64,000 bases of DNA from Liopterus haemorrhoidalis (lineage: Eukaryota; Arthropoda; Insecta; Coleoptera; Dytiscidae). The notes below the pieces were generated by a model, which was not told the origin of the DNA, did no database searches, and saw only the letters and a list, made by a program, of their open reading frames with translations. The stretch spans positions 66,895,869 through 66,959,868 of the forward strand of contig OZ020612.1 in assembly GCA_963971575.1 (NCBI GenBank), given 5' to 3'. The translations under genes were made by a program, and so were the position numbers. Below, one piece after another: positions 56,857 through 64,000 of the stretch. Each line of letters starts with the position of its first letter. The stretch's first letter is position 1.

Positions 56857-57060
56857 CAGCGGTTCCCAACCTGTGCTCCGCAGAGCCCTAAGTACTCCAC
56901 GTGCACTTCTCAGGGGCTCCACAGCCGTTCCAGGAAATAAAATAAATAAAAATTGAATAAAATATAGTATTAGAAATAAAAAACAGAATCAAAATAATAA
57001 AACTGGAAATGACATTCTGAAAGAAAATTGGCCAAATTGTATGTATGTCCAAGTGACTTC
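56857..57060 (+). repeat. Solo hAT-type left end
   Basis: CAGCGGTTCCCAACCTGTGC then TCCGCAGAGCCC is a typical hAT terminus. No right end found before the next MITE at 57071. Confidence 0.4.
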
Positions 57061-57070
57061 TGACTCTAGC

Positions 57071-57234
57071 CAAGAGGCGAATTAAGCGGTGGGCGGACTG
57101 GGCGGCCGCCCGGGGCTCACGAAGCCGGGGGGCCTACCGAAGTCTGTATACAAATATTTCCATTCTATTTAAAATAATAGAGGGCCCATTTTAATTTTAC
57201 CGCCCAGGGCCTCCATGCAACTTAATTCGCCACT
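57071..57234. mobile_element. hAT MITE, CAxxGGCGAATTAAG ends (164 bp)
   Basis: Left CAAGAGGCGAATTAAG, right CTTAATTCGCCACTG, with GGCGGCCGCCCGGGGC and CGCCCAGGGCC subterminally. Flanks ACTCTAGC and ACTATTTC agree at 5 of 8, so the duplication is weak. Confidence 0.6.
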
Positions 57235-57280
57235 GACTATTTCGATCGGTTTATTCATTATCTAGATCAGTCCTTCTTAA

Positions 57281-57818
57281 GCGTGTTCTACATTATACTT
57301 TATTCATCAATTTTCTAAACTTTTTTCTTTGAACTAGAAGTTGTCAAAGTTTTAATACAATTTATTTTTCAATTTTTTGGTAGAGAATGAAATTCTTACA
57401 CGTGTTTCAGTTCATTTAAAGTACCAACATAAAAATATAATTCATATCTTGTCAAATGTTTATAACCTAGCTATTAGATTTGTAAAATTACTGATTTACG
57501 TACAAAACACAATTTATATATTCGCTTATTCAAACCAATGATCAACAAAACACTATTAAACACGTGGTAATACAAAATATTTACAAGCGTAATTTTAATG
57601 TTGGTACTATTGTTAAAACTGTCTACTGCGCATGCACCGAGTTCCAAGTTGGATGTGTTTTCAAGAATAGTTGGATCAAATCTAGTTTTGAATAAAGTTG
57701 ACCTTGACTACATACCGTATTCTACACTGTACAATTTCACTGATTTATTTCTAGTACAAGTTCTAGTCAAAGAAATAAGTATGAAAATTTGATGAGAATT
57801 GTATAATGTAGAACACGC
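57281..57818. mobile_element. TTAA-flanked inverted-repeat element (538 bp)
   Basis: GCGTGTTCTACATTATAC and GTATAATGTAGAACACGC are perfect 18-bp inverted ends next to TTAA (57277-57280) and TTTAA (57819-57823). Removing it restores CTTCTTAAACTTTTT, a usual hAT end. The inner 64-residue plus ORF matches nothing I know. Confidence 0.75.
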
Positions 57819-57921
57819 TTTAAACTTTTTGATGTCGCGGCTCTCTTGCAACTCAAATCAATAACCCACGGCCCCCCTAATTTTTGTTTTTAGAACCAAG
57901 ATTAGTTAAAATATATACATA

Positions 57922-58328
57922 CAGTCTGTTTCAAACGCTTAGGCGGAACTAGATTTTGCAATTTAGTTACTTTCATCGCTTAAATCGTGCTTTTCGGCCG
58001 TTTTGTTTAAGCTTTGTAAATCATACTTACAATAAACACTTATTGGTTAAGGTTAATATCATTTTAAAATGTCATTTTCTTTATATTTTTATTTTTTGTG
58101 TAATTCTTAATACAATTTTCCCATTTATTTATTTGTTTGTCATTAAAATATATAAAAAAATAATTTAATTTTGACATAGGTCATCCGTTTCCATGGTTTC
58201 ATTGTTGTAATTTTAAATTTTGACATTCCAACATGAAAAATGAAATATCCCAAGAAAGGTCCCTTGTCGTGACAACCTAAAAGAACGAAATTCCCATTTA
58301 GTTCCGCCTAAGCGTTTGAAACAGACTG
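57922..58328. mobile_element. TA-flanked MITE, CAGTCTG family, copy 2 (407 bp)
   Basis: Ends CAGTCTGTTTCAAACGCTTA inverted; TA at 57920-57921 and 58329-58330. Opposite orientation to copy 1. Confidence 0.88.
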
Positions 58329-58539
58329 TACATATAATTTTTTACGCTCAGATCATTCAATTATATATGTGATAATGAAGAATAATATTTATGTAGCATT
58401 AAAGTTAAAGCTACTCATCGTTTTTAAGTAATAAAATAATAAAGTGTTATATTTACGACTCTTCGCGGCCCCCTTGTGGGAACACCACGGCCCCATAGGG
58501 AGCCGCGACCCACCACTTTAAGAAGCACTGATCTAGATA

Positions 58540-58965
58540 ACAGATGTTACAAATTTTATTTAAATTTTACAAAACCAGTGAAAGTATTAACAGTTATCGC
58601 GTGTTTTGTGTCCCCCTGTTCTATATTAATTGTAGCGGAAATCACGTTTCCAATGTGCAGAATTATCATGACAATATGCGTACGGCACCCACCATGGGTG
58701 ACTGACCCTCATAATCTAATTTTATTTTCAAAATCAAAACACATATAGTCTGCTACTCGTCTCACTTCATACCATTTACCATATGTATGAAATTACCTGT
58801 CAAAAACATACGAGAAAATTCAGTTTTTTAGTTGAAAAATATTTTTTCTCATCGGTTTTTTAAATTGAATTTCGCAAAAAAAAGGATCATTAACGTTATT
58901 CCCAGGGCCGTCTTAGGCCATGCAAAGGCCATTGAGCATACAGAGAACGAGGCATTTTAGAAAAA
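58540..58965. other. No gene; hAT left end beside copy E
   Basis: CAGGGCCGTCTTAGGCCATG at about 58903 is a hAT-like terminus, cut within 70 bp by modular-repeat copy E. Confidence 0.4.
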
Positions 58966-58971
58966 AAAAAA

Positions 58972-60265
58972 TTGATGTGAAGTGTGAATTTTCACACATT
59001 TCAGGCTTTCACAGGTATTTAGTAAGTGAATGTTGATGATTTGGGATGCCAAAACAAATTTTATGTTAAAATATTTTTTTGTTAATTTTAATTCGAATGC
59101 CTAATACCATTATTTGGGTTTCTAAATATTTTCAGTATTTTTTTCTTGTATAGCAAGGTTCATTTTATTTTGAAAATTGCGTCTACGGCTTCCATTGGTT
59201 GTTTAAGTCATGAACCCACCCCTCTGATTTCGTATACATTCAAACATAGAATTAAATTATAATTTCAACACTTCCCACTGGTTATTAAATTTATGCTTTT
59301 AAAAATTAAATGTAACATTTGCCAAAATATAACTAAAAATAAAAATGCAAAAAAAAAACAGAAAAAATAAAAATTGACGGGAATCGAACTGTAGTTTGCA
59401 ACTTACGAAGCGTGAACGTTACCACTGGACTACGGACGTTCACTCGTTTACTCTGTTAAATAGCGAATTAAATATGGTATTTTAACTATTTTAGTTAAAA
59501 ACACAAAAAATGCGTTATTTTCCGAAAACATAATCTGATCAAAAATTCCTGTTGGACTATTCCGGTTTACACAAATGTACATTACTTAGAATTTTTTCAG
59601 ATTTTTAGTTTAAACCATCTGGGTTACAGGGTGTGGGACAAATTTTTTTTGCACAATTTTGGCAAAAATCGCCTCAAAATAATTTCTTTTGCAAAAATAA
59701 AATTTTGATCGTTAATCCACGTACCAAGAGCTTTCTTTTGATATCCTACACAGAATTGTAAAAAAATATTTATTTTTCGATGAGCATATATTTGTTTATA
59801 TTTTTAGGGAAAACATAATCTGATCAAAAATTCCTGTTGTATTATTCCGGTTCACACAAATGTACATTACTTAGAATTTTTTCAGATTTTTAGTTTAAAC
59901 CATCTGGGCTGCAGGGTGTGGGACAATTTTTTTTTTGCACAATTTTGGAAAAATCGCCTCAAAATAATTTATTTTGCAAAAATAAAATTTTGATCGTTAA
60001 TCCACGTACCAAGAGCTTTCTTTTGATATCCTACACATAATTGTAAAAAAATATTTTTTTTTCGATGAGCATATATTTGTTTATATTTTTAGGGGATATG
60101 TTTTTTTGATGTTTTAGGTCAATGCGGGTGAAAGAGTTGTATAAGCATGCCAATTTTCAACTCTCTAGGTTTAGCCGTTTGGCTACAATTTTTACCGAAC
60201 AGACAGACAGACGCCAAAATGACGGTATAAGGGTTTTTTGGTCATACCTACAAAATCCTAAAAAA
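58972..60265. repeat. GACA-tract modular repeat family, copy E, with internal duplication
   Basis: Standard order, but the block from GAAAACATAATCTGATC (59524) to about 59808 is repeated at 59809-60093, a 285-bp direct tandem duplication. tRNA-like module at 59374-59441; ends CATACCTACAAAATCCTAAA. Confidence 0.85.
59374..59441 (-). other. tRNA-like Pol III promoter module in copy E
   Basis: Minus strand: GTCCGTAGTCCAGTGGTAAC (box A-like TAGTCCAGTGG, 59432-59422), CGCTTCGTAAG, and AGTTCGATTCCCGTC (box B consensus, 59390-59380). Confidence 0.65.
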
Positions 60266-60343
60266 TGTGACTGAAAACATCAGTATGTACATTTATTTAG
60301 TGACTATTGGTTATTATGGTTAGCTTTATACAAAACAAATATA

Positions 60344-60751
60344 AAGTCTGTTCCAAACGGTTAGGCGGAACTAGATTTTGCAATCTAGTTACTTTCATCG
60401 TTTAAATCGTGCTTTTCGACCGTGTTGTTTAAGCTTTGTAAATTATACTTACAATAAACATTTTTTGGTTAAGGTTAATATCATTTTAAAATGTCATTTT
60501 CTTTATATTTTGATTTTTTGTGTCATTCTTAATACAAATTTCCAATTTTTTTATTTTTTTGTCATTAAAATATGTAAAAAAAATAATTAAATTTTGACAT
60601 ATGTCATTCGTTTCCGTGGTTTCATTGTTGGAATTTTAAATTTTTACATTCTAACGTGAAAAATGAAATAACCCAAGCAAGATCCCTTCTCGTGACAACC
60701 TAAAAGAACGAAAGTCCCATTTAGTTCCGCCTAACCGTTTGAAACAGACTG
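60344..60751. mobile_element. TA-flanked MITE, CAGTCTG family, copy 3 (408 bp)
   Basis: Same ends (first base A instead of C), TA at 60342-60343 and 60752-60753. Same orientation as copy 2. Confidence 0.85.
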
Positions 60752-60875
60752 TAAGTGAAGTGATTATTGTTTTGAGAATTGGAAAAATGGTTTTATTGAA
60801 ATGCGTGCTAAAAATCGTACGTAACTTATTCCTGTAACTTGTTAACACTAGCTAACATAAAACTAAACAGATAAT

Positions 60876-61434
60876 GGATGTTTTTTTTAGAGGTATAGAA
60901 CTTTAAATTGCAATAAAACAACGATGGATTATTCGATTGACATGAATTTTTTTTTATTCGAAAGATAATCTTGTGGCATTACATTTTAAATATGATTTCT
61001 GGCATATGACCGCCACGGCTGGCTCGGATGTAGTCCAATCTGGACGTCCAATTTTCGATGACTTTTTCCAACATTTGTGGCCGTATATCGGCAATAACAC
61101 GGCGAATGTTGTCTTCCAAATGGTCAAGCGTTTGTGGCTTATCCGCATAGACCAATGACTTTACATAGCCCCACAGAAAGTAGTCCAGCGGTGTTAAATC
61201 ACAAGATCTTGGAGGCCAATTCACAGGTCCAAAACGTGAAATTAGGCGGTCACCAAACGTGTCTTTCAATAAATCGATTGTGGCACGAGCTGTGTGACAT
61301 GGCGCCGTCTTGTTGGTATGATTTAATGTAATGCCACAAGATTATCTTTCGAATAAAAAAAAATTCATGTCAATCGAATAATCCATCGTTGTTTTATTGC
61401 AATTTAAAGTTCTATACCTCTAAAAAAAACACCC
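60876..61434. mobile_element. Deletion derivative of a DD41D-type transposon with 110-bp inverted ends (559 bp)
   Basis: 60876-60985 and 61325-61434 are near-perfect inverted repeats starting GG(A/G)TGTTTTTTTTAGAGG and including AACTTTAAATTGCAATAAAA and CAACGATGGATTATTCGATT. Between them is only the end of a transposase. Confidence 0.85.
60976..61318 (-). pseudogene. DD41D-type transposase C-terminal remnant
   Basis: Minus strand: QQDGA (second catalytic Asp) at about 61313, a frame change, then TARATIDLLKDTFGDRLISR, FGPVNWPPRSCDLTPLDYFL, WGYVKSLVYADKPQTLDHL and SRGGHMPEIIFKM. Same layout as the 23778 transposase (NWPPRSPDLTPMDFFLWGY) but a different family. The usual Pro of SPDL is Cys here. 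The N-terminus and first Asp are deleted. Confidence 0.82.
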
Positions 61435-61439
61435 GTTAC

Positions 61440-61920
61440 AATTCAAAAAAATCTTACGAATCCAACATCTATCAAGCAATAGGTACACCGCAAAACTTAA
61501 GTAGTAATCCTCGTAGTTATTAAGAACTTTGCCAGATGTCTTTGTACTAAATTTATAAAAAACATTATCACAATCGTAAAAGTGTGGTGTTGTTGCCAAT
61601 GAATGAAAGAAATGAGGAAAAGATGATCGTAACGGCCTATGGATTCTCCACTTAGGCTAAAATGATATCTAGTCTGGATCTGGCACAGTGCCTTGCTAAT
61701 CTTAGAGTCCCTCGTGCTATATTTAATCTCATCACATAACTCACCCCCCTACCGCGCTCCGTGACACGCTCTGACTTACGCACATACTACAGGGGTCACA
61801 CACACACACAATTCACTTTCAGATGTCAACTCAAATAATCAACATCAACCTATAAATGATCCCTGGAAATCAATATCTATAACATCCGCGATACGAATTT
61901 TCAGTGAAAATAACGCACAA
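61440..61920. other. No recognisable gene
   Basis: A (CA)n stretch at about 61798-61810; otherwise featureless. Confidence 0.3.
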
Positions 61921-61926
61921 AAAAAA

Positions 61927-62986
61927 TTGATGTGAAGTGTGAATTTTCACACATTTCAGGGTTTTGCAGGTATTTAGTAAGTGAATGATGATTATTTTGG
62001 ATGCGAAAACAAATTTTATATTAAAATATTTTTTTTGTTAATTTTAATTCGAACGCCTAATACCATTATTTAGGTTTCTAAATATGTGCAGTATTTTTTT
62101 TTATATAGCAAGGTTCATTAAGAATTTCAAAATTGCGCCTATGGCTTCCATTGGTTGTCATAAGTTCCGCCCCTCTGATTTCGTGTACATTGAAACAGAA
62201 TTAAATTATAATTTAAACAATTTCCATTGGCTATTAAATTTACGCTTTTAAAAATTAAATGCAACATTTGCCAAAATATAATTAGAATTTTGAAAAAATA
62301 ATTTAAACAATATAGAAATTAAAAAAATATATATATATATATATAGTCTCTTCTCCAGGGTTCGATCCCTATCGGATCGGGTTATATGGGTGAAAAGTCA
62401 GCGTCAAATACCACTAGACCAGCACACACGTTAGAGTGTTGCTTGTTACAAAGCTATAACTTGTGTACATTATTAGCCAAAAATCACAAAAAATGCGTTT
62501 TTTTTCAAAAACCTAATCTGATCAAAAATTCCTTTTGAACTATTCCGGTTCACACTAATGTACATTACTTAGAATTTTTTCAGATTTTTAGTTTAAACCA
62601 TCTGGGCTACAGGGTGTGGGACAAAAAATTTTTTGCACAATTTTGGTAAAAATCGCTTCAAAATAATTTATTTTGCAAAAATAAAAATTTGATCATTAAT
62701 CCACGTACCAAGGGCTTTCATTTGATACCCTACTCAGAATTATAAAAAAATATTTTTTTTTTCGATGAGCACATATTTGTTTATATTTTTAGGGGGATAT
62801 GTTTTTTAGATGTTTTAGTATTTTTCCTATGTGCGGGTCAAAGAGTTGTATAAGCATGCCAAATTTCAACTCTCTAGGTTTAGCCGTTTGGCTACAATTT
62901 TTACCGAACAGACAGACAGACAGACAGACAGACGACAAAATGACGGTATAAGGGTTTTTTGGTCATACCTACAAAACCCTAAAAAG
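61927..62986. repeat. GACA-tract modular repeat family, copy F
   Basis: Complete order, with five to six GACA units at about 62909-62932 and end ATACCTACAAAACCCTAAAA. An (AT)n tract (62328-62343) abuts the tRNA-like module. Confidence 0.85.
62347..62427 (-). other. tRNA-like Pol III promoter module in copy F
   Basis: Minus strand: GTGTGCTGGTCTAGTGGTAT (box A consensus-like TGGTCTAGTGG, 62421-62411) and GATAGGGATCGAACCCTGG (box B-like). Unlike the other five modules outside the boxes. Confidence 0.6.
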
Positions 62987-63041
62987 CCAACACGAACATT
63001 TATTAAGCTTAATTCGAGCCTTTCGGCTTCTTCTGTTTATA

Positions 63042-63450
63042 CAGTCTGTTCCAAACGGTTAGGCGGAACTAAATGGGAATTTCGTTCCTTTAGGTTGTCA
63101 CGAGAAGGTACCTTGCTTGGGTTATTTCATTTTTCACGTTGGAATGTCAAAATTTAAAATTCTAACAATGAAACCATGGAAACGAATGACATATGTCAAA
63201 AGTAAATTATTTTTTTTAGATATTTTAATGACAAAAAAAATAAATAAATAGGAAATTTGTATTAAGAATGACACAAAAAATCTAAATATAAAGAAAATGA
63301 TATTTTAAAATGATATTAACCTTAACCAAAAAATGTTTATTGTAAGTATGATTTACAAAGCTTAAACAAAACGGCCGAAAAGCATGATTTAAACGATGAA
63401 AGTAACTAGATTGCAAAATCTAGTTCCGCCTAACCGTTTGGAACAGACTT
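63042..63450. mobile_element. TA-flanked MITE, CAGTCTG family, copy 4 (409 bp)
   Basis: CAGTCTGTTCCAAACGGTTA ends (last base changed at right), TA at 63040-63041 and 63451-63452. Same orientation as copy 1. Confidence 0.88.
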
Positions 63451-63511
63451 TAGATCATTTTAGTGTAATGTCACAACTGTCAAACGGGCGTTTAAAAATG
63501 GCCGCTATAGG

Positions 63512-63949
63512 TAGGGTGACCAGATGTCAGTGAAGGGAAACCGGGATACAAGGAAAAAAAAAAAAGAAGGTCTTTGTTTCCTCCCAGATCCAAGTGAAGA
63601 GCAAAAAAAAGGTCCTCACCTCTCAAATTCAAAGTGAAGAGCAAAAAAAAAGTCCTCACTTCCCAAATTCAAAGTGAAGAGCAAAAAAAAGGTCCTCACC
63701 TCTCAAATTCAAAGTGAAGAGCAAAAAAAAGGTCCTCACCTCTCAAATTCAAAGTGAGGAGCAAAAAAAAAAGTCCTCACTTCCCAAATTCAAAGTGAAG
63801 AGCAAAAAAAAAGGTCCTCACCTCTCAAATTCAAAGTGAAGAGCAAAAAAAAGGTCCTCACCTCAAAAACCGGGACAATCAGGCGTCCCGAGAACATTTT
63901 TCGGGACACCGGGACAATTGACCTAAAACCGGGACGGATGGTTACCCTA
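63512..63949. mobile_element. hAT MITE, TAGGGTGACC ends, with internal minisatellite (438 bp)
   Basis: Ends TAGGGTGACC and GGTTACCCTA; perfect 8-bp duplication GCTATAGG (63504-63511, 63950-63957). Subterminal ACCGGGA/CCGGGAC words. The middle is the array at 63590-63865. Confidence 0.92.
63590..63865. repeat. Minisatellite, about seven units of about 40 bp
   Basis: Unit: GTGAAGAGC, A(8-10), GGTCCTCACCTCTC (type A) or GTCCTCACTTCCC (type B), AAATTCAAA. Order by eye A B A A B A A(partial). Single-unit relatives lie in other hAT MITEs of the window. Confidence 0.88.
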
Positions 63950-64000
63950 GCTATAGGGCAAGTAGTATATTGATGCTTATGGCATTATTTATTAAATCAT

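Larger units (their letters stand above)
57268..58530. mobile_element. hAT-type element, CAGTxCTTCTTAA ends, with two nested elements (1263 bp)
   Basis: Left CAGTCCTTCTTAA, right TTAAGAAGCACTG; perfect 8-bp duplication ATCTAGAT (57260-57267, 58531-58538). CGCGGC and GGGAGCCGCGACCCACC mark its subterminal regions. Contains a TTAA element (57281-57818) and a TA MITE (57922-58328). Confidence 0.85.

Noticed and set aside
9776..62427. Six tRNA-like modules as real tRNA genes
   Set aside because: Box A and B words are present but acceptor and anticodon stems do not pair well, and all sit at the same place in one repeat family.
63590..63865. Regularly spaced repeats resembling a CRISPR array
   Set aside because: Units are contiguous with no unique spacers, lie inside a hAT MITE with an 8-bp duplication, and the genome is eukaryotic.
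1..64000. LTR retrotransposons, endogenous virus, mitochondrial or rRNA insertions
   Set aside because: No paired LTRs, gag/protease motifs, viral polymerase or structural proteins, or rRNA-like sequence were seen by eye. A profile search would be decisive.

Overview
This is a stretch of AT-rich nuclear DNA from an animal, almost certainly an insect. Evidence for that is the split, spliceosomal structure of the one host gene, tRNA-derived SINEs, Penelope-like and non-LTR retroelement debris, and dense hAT, Tc1/mariner, Harbinger and TTAA-flanked DNA transposon remnants. No bacterial-style operon, virus, CRISPR array or rRNA is present. I cannot name the species from sequence alone.

Host gene: the only cellular gene I can support is a DnaJ/Hsp40 co-chaperone of the DNAJB6/Mrj type on the minus strand. 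Four coding exons run from 17348 down to 610 with canonical GT/AG borders and matching phases: 17348-17284, 14625-14516, 7495-7310 and 871-610. They give residues 1-207 of an open protein. The last exon seems to lie outside the window or in the first 600 bases without my recognising it. Its three introns are packed with transposons.

Transposons, 0-20 kb: the introns hold hAT MITEs with intact 8-bp target duplications (5933-6442, 16725-16961), TA-flanked MITEs (3313-3714, 4419-4678, 6819-7267, 7892-8154), SINEs, and a hAT element (11860-12658) nested in a TA MITE. Upstream of the gene is a 748-bp foldback element between TTAA sites (18436-19183), then another hAT MITE and the RLE-endonuclease end of a non-LTR retrotransposon.

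20-45 kb: a DD41D mariner-like element with readable but broken transposase (23778-25083), a DD34D mariner (28880-30065), a Tc1 element whose transposase carries a removable 115-bp intron and an altered catalytic residue (39006-40542), a Harbinger transposase fragment, a pogo-like MITE and several non-LTR fragments.

45-64 kb: a Penelope GIY-YIG fragment, Harbinger MITEs nested in one another (46340-47413), a triple nest (49740-50675), a hAT holding both a TTAA element and a TA MITE (57268-58530), more TA MITEs, and a hAT MITE with an internal minisatellite (63512-63949).

The most distinctive repeat is an unclassified family of about 0.9-1.3 kb with six long copies (9488, 21909, 26363, 35164, 58972 and 61927). 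All share flanks, a (GACA)n tract and a fixed 3' end. In the middle each carries, in the same place and on the minus strand, a tRNA-like box A/box B module, and this module differs between most copies. Second is a roughly 30-40 bp motif (core GGTCCTCAC) found inside hAT MITEs that have unrelated termini. All coordinates and duplications were read by eye; no alignment or database search was run.
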